Assembly (NCBI RefSeq): GCF_000231445.1
Contig: NZ_AGFR01000007.1
Span: 372,001-436,000 of the forward strand
Direction of reading: 5' to 3'
Origin: Commensalibacter intestini A911
GTDB lineage: Bacteria > Pseudomonadota > Alphaproteobacteria > Acetobacterales > Acetobacteraceae
Length of the DNA: 64,000 nt
Position numbers and translations under genes: made by a program. How positions within the stretch are numbered: position 1 is the first letter of the stretch; each line of letters opens with the position of its first letter. The notes below the pieces were generated by a model. The model was given only the letters and a program-made list of their open reading frames with translations, did not search any database and had not been told where the DNA came from. Of the stretch, positions 45,789-54,358 are shown one piece after another.

Positions 45789-46130
45789 CTATTTATTAGT
45801 ATCAAAACAAACATAATGATAATTTATATTATCTTTAAACTCACCTGCAATATAAGCTGCTGTGGATGCACTAGTTTTGAAAGATTTCCTTGGAAAATAA
45901 GAGCAAATATTTTTTGAGTTGTAGTAATCCTACCTTCAAATCTATATTAATTAAATCTATCACTTGCATTATCGTAAGGAACACCTAATCAATGATGATG
46001 GTTGATAATATTCAACATATTCCTCGTAAACTACTACCATATACACTTGATGCCATAATATCATGTTTACTAACATTTAATTCTGCAACGCCATTAGACT
46101 TGTAATTACCCTTAACATTCCTTTTAAATT
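45789..46130 (-). pseudogene. decayed gene upstream of the sheath gene
   Basis: The 550-base gap before the sheath gene is not empty. On the minus strand three stretches look coding but lie in different frames: GNYKSNGVAELNVSKHDIM followed by SSVYGSSLRG, then LGVPYDNASDRFN (stop) YRFEGRITTTQ, then CSYFPRKSFKTSASTAAYIA with NYHYVCFDTNK and a TAG. Together they look like one protein of roughly 110 residues broken by at least two frameshifts and two stops. Family unknown; the composition recalls exported cargo. Confidence 0.5.
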
Positions 46131-46150
46131 ATATGATTTGTTTAATAAAC

Positions 46151-46507
46151 TTAATTAATTTTCTCTTGATTGGCCATATTCAGATATTTTTGTACTTGTA
46201 CATAATATGAGAATGCTGCACATACGAAAGACAAAGAGGGCGTTAAAGTGAATAGACAAGCAAAAGTAGTTAATACAATTTCATCAGAAGAACTATTTTT
46301 AATTGTTAAAAAATAATAATAAGCAATTCCCCAGCCCACACTCCAAATGACAACTAAAGTTATTAAAGCAAGTAATCTAGGTATATTAATATTAATTAAA
46401 CGAGACGCTTCAGATACAGCCGTGAATAGTGCAATCACAGCAACTATCGCAATAATCAATCCGAAAGCACCAACCAAACCTGCTTTAAAAAAAATAATTA
46501 AACTCAT
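46151..46507 (-). CDS. membrane protein with three transmembrane segments
   Basis: 118 residues, predicted helices at about 8-30, 42-62 and 75-100, with a short polar tail. AAAAGG precedes the ATG. No family recognised. In the cargo block between the neck protein and the sheath. Confidence 0.65.
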   Translation of the reverse strand: MSLIIFFKAGLVGAFGLIIAIVAVIALFTAVSEASRLININIPRLLALITLVVIWSVGWGIAYYYFLTIKNSSSDEIVLTTFACLFTLTPSLSFVCAAFSYYVQVQKYLNMANQEKIN

Positions 46508-46556
46508 AACAAAACCTTTTATTAAAAGCTATTTTATAGATTAATAATTAATCAAA

Positions 46557-46700
46557 TTACTCTAATTGACATACCTTTACAATAACTCCAAGTATTTGAT
46601 CATACAACTCTCTTTGACCTACTATGTCTAAATCTAATACTATCTGATTAACATTATTTTTTTTGAATCTTTGACGTTTAAATATTTTCATCTTAAACAT
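46557..46700 (-). CDS. small hypothetical protein (47 residues)
   Basis: Begins MFKMKIFKRQRFKKNN, very basic, then QIVLDLDIVGQRELYDQILG and ends in CQLE. It starts 17 bases after the stop of the LysM/lysozyme gene with a GAG signal upstream. The alternating pattern looks like a folded alpha/beta miniprotein, but the size leaves doubt. Confidence 0.4.
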   Translation of the reverse strand: MFKMKIFKRQRFKKNNVNQIVLDLDIVGQRELYDQILGVIVKVCQLE

Positions 46701-46716
46701 AGCATATCTCTATTAA

Positions 46717-47493
46717 TTATTGGCGATTGATCTCTGTGTAAGCATACTTCAGCTTTTTCATATATCGACGATCCCCCTCAGCATTATATTTTTTGGTAAT
46801 GCTTAAAAAATTCATCGAATACCATCCCAATACTGTTTTCCGTATTTTGGCTTTTTTATATTTAAGCAGTAATCCTGCTTGTAAATGTTGTATATTTATT
46901 TGAGGATTAAATTGTTTTAAAATATTAACTGTTGTCCCATTAGCCGCTGCAATTTTATTAATATTATCACCAAATTTTACAGTGATTTTATAATCTTTTT
47001 CATCAAAATCAACTACAGTTCTATATCCAAATTTAGCGTGACGCATTAATAAATACGCCACTCCTGCTTGAATATTTAATTGTGGATCATGGCGTATTTT
47101 CTCTTTATTTTTCCAAGTTAAATTTGCAGTATATTCAGGAGGAATAATTAACTCAGCACCTTCACTTTGAATATGCACTTTTCCATTTTTTAACCGTGTT
47201 TTTTTTAGATGTAATACTGCTTGTAATCCAGGATCGCCAATATTTCCAATCTGCATAGGGCGAAAACGCCATGCAGAACGCTTATGCCCGCTCTCTACCC
47301 ATATCATTGCTTTAATAACACGCCAGTCTAAGTTCTGATAATGTGACGCTGGATATTTTTTGCTAAGATAACGATTAAATGTTCCGACAATATGACGAAT
47401 ATCAGCATCATACTGATTTCTAATATCACTTTGTTGATCCATACGATCTGGCAAATCGATATGATATGTAGCAGGCATGCCATCATAAGACAT
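46717..47493 (-). CDS. lytic transglycosylase-like protein with LysM domain
   Basis: 258 residues. The first half has the SLT/lysozyme-like signature DWRVIKAMIWVESGHKRSAW with catalytic Glu in ESGH, then MQIGNIGDPGLQAVL and NIQAGVAYLLMRHAKFG as in soluble lytic transglycosylases. The second half contains a LysM peptidoglycan-binding motif (YKITVKFGDNINKIAAANGT and LKQFNPQIN). No signal peptide. A longer frame begins with TTG at 47538; the ATG at 47493 has AAGAG before it. Placed in the neck/sheath junction, it may be cargo or a virion enzyme. Confidence 0.75.
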   Translation of the reverse strand: MSYDGMPATYHIDLPDRMDQQSDIRNQYDADIRHIVGTFNRYLSKKYPASHYQNLDWRVIKAMIWVESGHKRSAWRFRPMQIGNIGDPGLQAVLHLKKTRLKNGKVHIQSEGAELIIPPEYTANLTWKNKEKIRHDPQLNIQAGVAYLLMRHAKFGYRTVVDFDEKDYKITVKFGDNINKIAAANGTTVNILKQFNPQINIQHLQAGLLLKYKKAKIRKTVLGWYSMNFLSITKKYNAEGDRRYMKKLKYAYTEINRQ

Positions 47494-47540
47494 GTCCAAA
47501 CTCTTTTTTAAATATAAAATTGAATTAATTTTAAACAATA

Positions 47541-47580
47541 AAAAAGGCCTTTGGCTGATTTTGGATACTGCCTAAAGACC
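47541..47580 (-). terminator. terminator-like hairpin upstream of the LysM gene
   Basis: Imperfect inverted repeat AGGCCTTTGGC/GCCTAAAGACCT followed by T residues on the minus strand, between the exported-protein gene and the LysM gene. Confidence 0.5.
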
Positions 47581-47650
47581 TTACTTAAAGTTGGTTTTTA
47601 CAATTTTTATATAGAAAAACCATTCTATAATTAATCTATCATCTTTATAC

Positions 47651-47687
47651 AAAAAAGACAACTCCACATCATAGAAAGTTGTGTTTT
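47651..47687 (-). terminator. terminator after the exported-protein gene
   Basis: ACAACT/AGTTGT stem (arms 47658-47663 and 47677-47682) with a T-run on the minus strand just after the stop codon at 47715. Confidence 0.6.
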
Positions 47688-47714
47688 TATGATATGGTAT
47701 ATTTGTTTAAGATA

Positions 47715-48860
47715 TTAATCTGGAATAAAAGAAAAACCTGCTTGTCCTTCTTCATTCAAAGGGTCAGTAATCCCATGAACATTACTATTAACAAAAGCTT
47801 GTGCTACACAATCCCCATCTTCCACATGAATAGGTAAGTTACCATTCCCCGTCATTTGTGTTAATGCAGCATTTATTCCACTACCTTTAAGCGTTTTTTC
47901 TGCGATGACTGTTGATGTGTCCAATGATGTACTATCTATAAAACTATTTGTATCTTGCCACCTAAATCTACTTAAACGATGCTTAGGGAATGCTTTTTCA
48001 CAACTACCATTTTTATAAACAATAATTTTACTTTGAACCACCCAATCCTTGAGATTTGGGTAATTAACATTAAGAACACCTACTCCACCAAAAACAGACA
48101 TAATTGTTCCTGGTGGTAGTGTTTGATTTGCAGAGTTACCATCCTTTAAAACAGGGTACACTGTATATCCTGTATCAGGGGCCCCCCACAAATTTTCTAC
48201 ATCTAAACTTTTTTTCTGAATATTTGGATTATAATTAGAAGCCGATGTTTTATATTTAATTTCTAAATCAGCTGTAATAGTATAAGGTTTACTTTGCCAG
48301 TCCCATCCATCAAATTTTAAAAACATACATTTATCTTCCCCAAGATTTAATGGTAACCCTTGAGCCATAGTGTAATCAATATCAAGTGTTTTATCACCTA
48401 CATTAGTCTGTTTCATAATTTGTGAAAAATAAGATGTAAATTTACTTGTATCATAGAGATTAAATGTGCTGGGATTAATAGTTTCCCCCATTTTTGGACA
48501 ATAATCAGAGCTAGAAGAAAACATTTCTAATAATGCAACCGCATCTTTCTTCTCATCAGGACTTTCACCAACAGTAGTAGCTGTAATTGTCCCTGTCACA
48601 CCAACAAACTCAGCACCATTAGGCACGCTCTTTGGTAAATTAAAAGGCATTAATACTATTGGTGCCTTATTTGAATCGTAATTCTCCTTTGTCCATTGCA
48701 AATGAACAGGAAATACCTGATAATCTGATCTTAACTCTTTATGTTCATATTCCACTGTTACGTGGGCATATGCCAATCGTGGTTTTACCTCTGCATGTGC
48801 AGACAGCATAATTCCAAAGCCAAATGCCAATAAAGGCACTGCATATAAATATTTTTTCAC
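47715..48860 (-). CDS. exported protein of unknown function
   Basis: A 381-residue protein with a clear signal peptide (MKKYLYAVPLLAFGFGIML, cleavage after SAHA-E). The mature part is beta-rich and acidic, with four or five cysteines (SDYCPKMGE, EDKCMFLKF, GSCEKAFPKH, EDGDCVAQAF). I do not recognise a family. It lies directly after the neck protein gene in the phage order and has its own terminator, so it is another exported prophage cargo gene. Confidence 0.75.
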   Translation of the reverse strand: MKKYLYAVPLLAFGFGIMLSAHAEVKPRLAYAHVTVEYEHKELRSDYQVFPVHLQWTKENYDSNKAPIVLMPFNLPKSVPNGAEFVGVTGTITATTVGESPDEKKDAVALLEMFSSSSDYCPKMGETINPSTFNLYDTSKFTSYFSQIMKQTNVGDKTLDIDYTMAQGLPLNLGEDKCMFLKFDGWDWQSKPYTITADLEIKYKTSASNYNPNIQKKSLDVENLWGAPDTGYTVYPVLKDGNSANQTLPPGTIMSVFGGVGVLNVNYPNLKDWVVQSKIIVYKNGSCEKAFPKHRLSRFRWQDTNSFIDSTSLDTSTVIAEKTLKGSGINAALTQMTGNGNLPIHVEDGDCVAQAFVNSNVHGITDPLNEEGQAGFSFIPD

Positions 48861-48893
48861 TATAATATCCTTATTATATAAATTAGTTTTAAA

Positions 48894-49304
48894 TTAAACA
48901 TAGTCTTCTATCGAAGCATCATCATCTTCTGGTTTATCTAACTGTGCGACGACAGCAACCTTACACCAATCAGAATTTTCCCATGCTTCTAATCTTTGAA
49001 CGATTAGCCAACGCCGACCGTAAAATTCTAATAAATCACCACCTGCACCACGTACGCGATCAATACCAAAAGCCTGACCGTTGACGTAAACAACTTTACG
49101 TTCACCTTGCTGATTTAAAAAATGGGAGTGGCTTAGTTTATCTCCAGGAACAGACTGAATTTGCAACTCAACTTGAATAGGGTCCTCGTAAAGGGGGTTT
49201 TGTTGCGTTCCTTCCAACACATAACCCTTGGATCGATATAAAGATCCTGTAATATTAGGATTAACTACCCCAATCATTCCTCTTACCAAGTCATGAATTT
49301 TCAT
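48894..49304 (-). CDS. phage neck/collar-type protein
   Basis: 136 residues: MIGVVNPNITGSLYRSKGYV at the start, then VELQIQSVPGDKLSHSHFLN, VVYVNGQAFGIDRVRGAGGD and RRWLIVQRLEAWENSDWCKV, a pattern (NP...GY, Q.L...DL, GGDL, W.V...E.W...W..V) that I recall from conserved phage collar/neck proteins encoded between head and sheath genes. It is a structural gene flanked on both sides by cargo genes. Confidence 0.65.
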   Translation of the reverse strand: MKIHDLVRGMIGVVNPNITGSLYRSKGYVLEGTQQNPLYEDPIQVELQIQSVPGDKLSHSHFLNQQGERKVVYVNGQAFGIDRVRGAGGDLLEFYGRRWLIVQRLEAWENSDWCKVAVVAQLDKPEDDDASIEDYV

Positions 49305-49486
49305 GATTTTATACCTTTTTATTTCTTAAAATCATCACATCTTATTAAAAAATCCAGCATCATTTCAAAATAAGAGAAATCCTTATGAATAATTAAATTT
49401 ATAAGAATTATTTTATTAATTAATAAAATTTTTTATATAAACACGTATTTTGATCATTCAAATAAATCTTCATAATCAACGTAATC

Positions 49487-50413
49487 TCATTTGCTAACTT
49501 GTTGATCTGCACTATTATAAACATAGATCACTTTACTCAAAGAACTATCCTGGACAATTTTTACAATTGGAATAATTATATGATTATTTAAATCATAATA
49601 TCTTTGTTGGAAAAAACGAGCATCAGACAGGCCAGAATTTCCATCTGTATCTGTTGTATAGAAAAAAGCCTGAATAGGAAGATCTTGTGCATTACTAATA
49701 TGCCCCTTACTATCTGCCACCCACAAATTCATAATTAATTCGTTGAAATTAAAGAAGGTATCCCATGCTCCTTCTTCAACTTTAACCTTTTTTTGAGCTT
49801 GTAACATTTGATTAAAAATGTCAGCCCTATTATCTGTACCTTCTTTAATATCAAACCCACATTCATGTGTAGCCCTAGCCCAATTTGTTCCCCAATCTTC
49901 TTTATCAATGGAAGTAAATTGTTTATACCATTCATCTGCAGTATAAATTCCTTGATCTTGACAAGGAATACTATCCTGAGGAAATGCAGAATGTGCACCA
50001 CAACTCTGAACGCGCTCATCCGTAACACCATCCATAGGAAACGCACATAAAAACTTTGCTTGTAATTTTCCTTCAGGCCTAATTAATGGTGGATAATAAA
50101 TAATTCCCAAAAATTTACCATTAAAGACAACCTTAGTATTCACATCTCTACGCGTATAAAAAAAGGATACGCCTGTTCCGTTTTGATATGACGTTGGGGA
50201 AGTTTCCCATGGTAAATAATTATGATCATTTGTTGTAAAGCGAATCAAATTACCTGAACATAAATAAGCGGGGTTATCCTGTGATCCACAATTATTGACG
50301 ATTTTATTATAATTAGCTGTTAAATCTTGTGCAACATTCGCATCAGCTCGACTAGAACACCCTGCAACAGACACAATAACAGCCATTAATGAAATTACAC
50401 GAAGAAATTTCAT
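49487..50413 (-). CDS. halovibrin-like secreted lipoprotein, single domain
   Basis: 308 residues beginning MKFLRVISLMAVIVSVAGC with a lipobox (VAGC), so it is anchored to a membrane. The mature domain has NYNKIVNNCGS, CSGNLIRFT, GVSFFYTRRDV, IIYYPP, CAFPMDG, CQDQGIYTADEWYK, ECGFDI and LPIQAFFYT, the same signature set as the four genes at 55637-62042. I recognise this as the halovibrin family, which includes the secreted NAD+-glycohydrolases HvnA/HvnB of Vibrio fischeri; the link is from memory. AAGGA precedes the ATG at 50413; the longer frame from 50449 is not needed. Confidence 0.65.
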   Translation of the reverse strand: MKFLRVISLMAVIVSVAGCSSRADANVAQDLTANYNKIVNNCGSQDNPAYLCSGNLIRFTTNDHNYLPWETSPTSYQNGTGVSFFYTRRDVNTKVVFNGKFLGIIYYPPLIRPEGKLQAKFLCAFPMDGVTDERVQSCGAHSAFPQDSIPCQDQGIYTADEWYKQFTSIDKEDWGTNWARATHECGFDIKEGTDNRADIFNQMLQAQKKVKVEEGAWDTFFNFNELIMNLWVADSKGHISNAQDLPIQAFFYTTDTDGNSGLSDARFFQQRYYDLNNHIIIPIVKIVQDSSLSKVIYVYNSADQQVSK

Positions 50414-50475
50414 GGCTTGTTTATCCTTAAATTTACAAATGAAATGCAATAAAAAATAATTAAATTTTAATAAGT

Positions 50476-50501
50476 AAAAAAAAAGCAGCTCATAAGCTGC
50501 C
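50476..50501 (-). terminator. rho-independent terminator after the RTX-like gene
   Basis: GCAGCT/AGCTGC stem (50485-50500) followed by eight T residues on the minus strand. Confidence 0.8.
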
Positions 50502-50535
50502 TAACAAAAATATATATTTTAAATAGAAGGTTATA

Positions 50536-51318
50536 TTAAAAAGAAAAACGATCAATATTAATATTTTCAAGCAAAATACCGACTAAAATTAGCGTATGTG
50601 TCTCCAACTCAATAAATGCGTTTCCATTAACATTTTTTGAAATTCTTAGAAGATTAACAAAACTATTTTTATCAATAATTTGAGAAACATCAATGTAATC
50701 AGTATCTTGATTAAAATTTAAAATTAATGTCGTTCCATTCTCACAAATATTTTTATACATTGAAAAAACATTCTTTCCATCTCCTCCACTATAAATATTC
50801 ATTCCTTTTCCTGAAATGAAACTATTCGCTGATTTCCCACCAAATGCTAAAATTGTAGAGGATGCATCATCATTTGGGTAACCCCAAAGCGTCATTTTTG
50901 CTGTAGAATTAGACGCTTGTAATATAGTATTGCCTGCATTATTGATAACAATACCATCATCAGCAAAAGCTTCTAATGTCAAATTTAATCCATCCTGTCC
51001 AAATATAGAATAATTACCATTAACTTCAGCATATGTCTTACCTGTACCATTCAGGAATGTGAAGTTACGATCTGCATAATAAGTATTTCCTCTACCTTTT
51101 GATACGGTCAGATTAGTATTTGCAACAGCATGTATTTTTACGTTTGTTGCATCACTTACTGAGCTTTCTGCAATATTATTTTCATCATAATTTATAAAAA
51201 AAGCAGTGTAATTATCACCGCCTTGAATATTACTGCCACCAGCAAGTTTATTAATACTACCGTTTTGTGGTGCACTCAAAGAAATTTTTCCCTGGCTTTG
51301 ATAGTCATACTCTGACAT
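50536..51318 (-). CDS. RTX-like beta-roll protein
   Basis: 260 residues without signal peptide. Short Gly/Asn/Asp-rich beta repeats (NGTGKTYAEVNGNYSIFGQD, GKGMNIYSGGDGKNVF) lead to a C-terminus NGNAFIELETHTLILVGILL followed by ENINIDRFSF that resembles the end of type I secreted RTX and serralysin-like proteins (an acidic-hydrophobic final motif). Proteins of this kind usually leave by a type I exporter; none is encoded here. It interrupts the head completion genes and has its own terminator. Confidence 0.55.
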   Translation of the reverse strand: MSEYDYQSQGKISLSAPQNGSINKLAGGSNIQGGDNYTAFFINYDENNIAESSVSDATNVKIHAVANTNLTVSKGRGNTYYADRNFTFLNGTGKTYAEVNGNYSIFGQDGLNLTLEAFADDGIVINNAGNTILQASNSTAKMTLWGYPNDDASSTILAFGGKSANSFISGKGMNIYSGGDGKNVFSMYKNICENGTTLILNFNQDTDYIDVSQIIDKNSFVNLLRISKNVNGNAFIELETHTLILVGILLENINIDRFSF

Positions 51319-51347
51319 TTTCTCACTCTCTTATAATTATTAACTTA

Positions 51348-51929
51348 TTAAGCAATCATATTATTTGTATTACTTACTACAAAAATAGAACCATTTAATA
51401 ATGGAGACCAATTTCGATGAGTTTTTAAAAATACTTTCCAAGCCGGTCTGATAATTTTAGTAAAACCAACATTTCCATGGTGAATTTCTTTTTCATGATC
51501 TGGCATATCATTAATTCCTCGTAATAACACTTTGCTCTTTCCTAAAGAAATCACAACACCATTTGGAAAACGACATCCAACCACAACATAATCTTGAGTA
51601 TCTTCCTCGACAACACGCATAGATTTTTCATAATATGAAATTTTATTATCTATATTCGAAGACATCAACCGATCAACAGGCTGAAAACCCTCTGTATTTT
51701 CATCATGTTCTTGATCTCCTTCTTCATCCTCTTGCACATAACAAGCTTTTGTTATGTTCAATGCAGAACGCAATAAACACTCTGCTTCCCCTGAATTAAC
51801 CTCATCTTCCTCGTCCATAAAATCGTCAACTGCTGCAGAAGGTTTATCTGAAGCTTTTACTTTTTGTACTTTTATAGGTTTTCTTACAGAAGATGTTTTT
51901 TTTGTTGTTTTTACTTTAATATCAGCCAT
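51348..51929 (-). CDS. phage head-region protein, paralogue of the gene at 52384-52740
   Basis: 193 residues: a lysine-rich start and an acidic, low-complexity middle, then a C-terminal domain with VVVGCRFPNGVVISLGKSKV, NVGFTKIIRPAWKVFL and LLNGSIFVVSN. This domain repeats the pattern of the 118-residue protein two genes upstream (LVACKLPHGIYLDVGKQRV, VGLTKVPRDFWEAW, KKGLIFAS). The function is unknown; the conserved place beside the head-tail adaptor suggests a head or neck component. Confidence 0.65.
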   Translation of the reverse strand: MADIKVKTTKKTSSVRKPIKVQKVKASDKPSAAVDDFMDEEDEVNSGEAECLLRSALNITKACYVQEDEEGDQEHDENTEGFQPVDRLMSSNIDNKISYYEKSMRVVEEDTQDYVVVGCRFPNGVVISLGKSKVLLRGINDMPDHEKEIHHGNVGFTKIIRPAWKVFLKTHRNWSPLLNGSIFVVSNTNNMIA

Positions 51930-51939
51930 AAAATGTTCC

Positions 51940-52383
51940 TTATGGAAAAATTCTTAATCTTGGGTCGGGAATAGGTCGAATATAAAATGTGCTGCGATAT
52001 TTTTTACTGAGCGCCCAGAATTCTTGACCATATCGTGTCTGTGATAACCAAGGATCAATCTTTCCGATGCTCCCTTTGGTATCTACAGACAAGGAAATGC
52101 TCCCTTCTGATACAGAAGAAACAGGCCCCATTAATTGATCTCCTTCGGCTGTTTTCTTTTGTAAGAAAACCAAATGAGAAACCAATAAGTTCAATAAAAT
52201 ACGACGCTCTTTTGGACAGCAAACAACCCCCTTACTACTGGGGTTGAAATAAATTGCAGCACGCTCTGCAATTTTTTGCACATTATGAGGTCGGAAATGA
52301 CTTTCCAGTTCTGGAAAGCTTGCTGCCCATTCCGACCACTCAAAAACAACTTCCCGACCCATTACATCGGGTCGTTCATTCAT
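51940..52383 (-). CDS. DUF4054 head-tail adaptor protein
   Basis: 147 residues: FPELESHFRPHNVQKIAERA, then CCPKERRILLNLLVSHLVFL, VSSVSEGSISLSVDT and LSQTRYGQEFWALSKKYRST, the motif order of DUF4054 proteins that connect portal and tail. AGGA nine bases before the ATG. It overlaps neither neighbour and lies between the paralogous pair. Confidence 0.8.
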   Translation of the reverse strand: MNERPDVMGREVVFEWSEWAASFPELESHFRPHNVQKIAERAAIYFNPSSKGVVCCPKERRILLNLLVSHLVFLQKKTAEGDQLMGPVSSVSEGSISLSVDTKGSIGKIDPWLSQTRYGQEFWALSKKYRSTFYIRPIPDPRLRIFP

Positions 52384-52740
52384 TTAAACTTGTCCTGCTT
52401 TGACTTGTTCTAAAGTTTTAGGAAGTTTAGAAGGGTTAATACGTTCTAAACCACTTTTAAAATCTGATTTTTCATCAGCTTCATCCAATAAACGTTTCTT
52501 CTTACTAGATGCAAAAATCAGACCTTTTTTAACAGGTTCGAATTCCTTATGATCATTGATCCATGCTTCCCAAAAATCACGAGGAACTTTGGTTAATCCG
52601 ACACTATTTGCAGGAGCTGTAAAAAAAGGCGCCTCAAGGCGCCCACTTTGCATTACTCCATTTAATTTCACTCGTTGCTTTCCAACGTCTAAATAAATCC
52701 CGTGCGGTAATTTGCACGCGACCAATATATCATCACTCAT
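52384..52740 (-). CDS. phage head-region protein, paralogue of the gene at 51348-51929
   Basis: 118 residues with LVACKLPHGIYLDVGKQRVK, NSVGLTKVPRDFWEAWINDH and a Lys/Glu-rich tail. It starts four bases before the end of the capsid gene region and ends next to the DUF4054 gene. Homologous to the C-terminal domain of 51348-51929. The function is unknown. Confidence 0.7.
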   Translation of the reverse strand: MSDDILVACKLPHGIYLDVGKQRVKLNGVMQSGRLEAPFFTAPANSVGLTKVPRDFWEAWINDHKEFEPVKKGLIFASSKKKRLLDEADEKSDFKSGLERINPSKLPKTLEQVKAGQV

Positions 52741-52743
52741 TCT

Positions 52744-53814
52744 TTATACCCCAATCATTTGTGCGACTAATACAGGACGTGTTAAAATAGTCCCCCAAGA
52801 CCCTTGAGTTAATTTCTCTTTCATAGAAGAGCTTTCACGCACCACACCATGACTACGTAATTTTTCAGAGAAAGCACAAGTAAATGTATCAATTCCTTGA
52901 TAGTTTTCTACAAACAACTGTACCAACTCAATTTTTTTATTATCGCTTTCCTCTCCTACGGCATCTAAAGAAAGTTGAGGTGCGCTCATTTGCACAAGGT
53001 TTGGAAAGTTCTTTTTTAATAAATCAAGAACAGAAATTCCATATTCATTTGTTTTTAATAAATATGCTTGAACATTATTAGAAACGACCAATTTTAATGG
53101 ACTATCCATATCCACAGCATTATCTAAATTAACAACACCTTGTGTTTGAGATTGTAATTCGCGATAGAGTTCTTGAATATCTTCATAAATCTCCTTCGCC
53201 GTTGCATCTTCCCAAGCTGTTTTTTCACTTGCTTTTACCTTAGGAGCAATTGGTGCTAAAAGATTAGGATCATTTAATGCACCGTAATTTTGCAAATTAG
53301 AAACTCCAAAGAAATAACTTTGATTTTGCCAATGATTTAGCAATAATGCCGCGGCTAAACGCTTACGAGATGGTAAATCAATATTTGCCAACCCTGCACG
53401 CCCAACTTCACGATCACCCCATTCTGCAAATGCTTGTACTAGAAATTGTTGACGTTGAGGAAAGTTAGTGTTCATACGACTATAGCCAGCTTGATGGAAG
53501 TCACCATAAGCAGCAACATCGCCTGCTGGCTCTACAACAGTAAACATCATTGTATCGTGTAACCAATCGCCTTTTTTTGCTTCACCATAAATTTGTGCAG
53601 CTTTTAAAGGAGCAGTTAATACATCAATAATCTGAGGATCAATATAAGTTGTAAACTGTGAAGGAATAGTATTATTCGCAGTTGTTACTGCAGAAAAAGC
53701 ACTATCTCCTACTCTGGCATTATTACTATAATCCATCACATTTGGCAGATGAATACCAAATTCATTGGCTAAAATAGCTCTATCACGAGCCCAAGATTTT
53801 GTTTGAATAGTCAT
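52744..53814 (-). CDS. major capsid protein (DUF2184)
   Basis: 356 residues. Family traits are the N-terminal part with FTTYIDPQIIDVLTAPLKAA, then GEAKKGDWLHDTMMFTVVEP and the strand-rich AAYGDFHQAGYSRMNTNFPQ, followed by RLAAALLLNHWQNQSYFFGV; together the HK97-fold DUF2184 pattern. AAGGGG lies seven bases before the ATG at 53814, which is preferred over 53835. It follows the cement-protein gene closely, standard head gene order. Confidence 0.85.
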   Translation of the reverse strand: MTIQTKSWARDRAILANEFGIHLPNVMDYSNNARVGDSAFSAVTTANNTIPSQFTTYIDPQIIDVLTAPLKAAQIYGEAKKGDWLHDTMMFTVVEPAGDVAAYGDFHQAGYSRMNTNFPQRQQFLVQAFAEWGDREVGRAGLANIDLPSRKRLAAALLLNHWQNQSYFFGVSNLQNYGALNDPNLLAPIAPKVKASEKTAWEDATAKEIYEDIQELYRELQSQTQGVVNLDNAVDMDSPLKLVVSNNVQAYLLKTNEYGISVLDLLKKNFPNLVQMSAPQLSLDAVGEESDNKKIELVQLFVENYQGIDTFTCAFSEKLRSHGVVRESSSMKEKLTQGSWGTILTRPVLVAQMIGV

Positions 53815-53825
53815 TGAAAAGCCCC

Positions 53826-54356
53826 TTAAATCCATGATGAAACAGCAACCAACTCGCCGACTTTAGCGCTGGTTACGTATTTATATGTTGTTACAATCCC
53901 ATCATCACTAACAGTAAGTTTACCTTCAACAGTAACTCTCACTACCTCACCTCGTTGCACTGTGATGGCATCATCTGGGACATTAACTAAGAACTCCCCT
54001 TTTGAATAAACAGTCACCATAAATCCAGCAGGAATCTGTGATGATGCTTCTTCTAAGTAACTCGCAGGAACACCAGTTAATTCACGACCTACAAACCCAG
54101 CAGGACTACCTTCACCTGTATTCATAATTGTTTTTGTTGCTTCATCAACCCAAACAAAAGATCCAGCTCGAACACCACCCACACCAGCTTGATAATAGGC
54201 ACTTTTTAACGTAAATCCTGCTTGATTTTCACCATCTACTACTGTTACTTCCTCTGATTGAGGATCACCTAGAAAAGAAACTCTTACATTCGTAGAAGCA
54301 AAATCGCCTTCCCACCCCTTTGCTGGGCCTAAACTAACCTTCTTTTGAAATGTCAT
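53826..54356 (-). CDS. capsid cement/decoration protein (gp24-like)
   Basis: 176 residues. Beta-rich protein with TLKSAYYQAGVGGVRAGSFV, GFVGRELTGVPASYLEEA and IPAGFMVTVYSKGEF, the features of structural cement proteins that clamp capsomers. Between the protease and capsid genes. Confidence 0.8.
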   Translation of the reverse strand: MTFQKKVSLGPAKGWEGDFASTNVRVSFLGDPQSEEVTVVDGENQAGFTLKSAYYQAGVGGVRAGSFVWVDEATKTIMNTGEGSPAGFVGRELTGVPASYLEEASSQIPAGFMVTVYSKGEFLVNVPDDAITVQRGEVVRVTVEGKLTVSDDGIVTTYKYVTSAKVGELVAVSSWI

Positions 54357-54358
54357 TA

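Noticed and set aside
52615-52650. Hairpin GGCGCC/GGCGCC with an A-run, resembling the phage terminators
   Set aside because: It lies inside the coding sequence of the 118-residue head protein; it may be functional but cannot be called a terminator.
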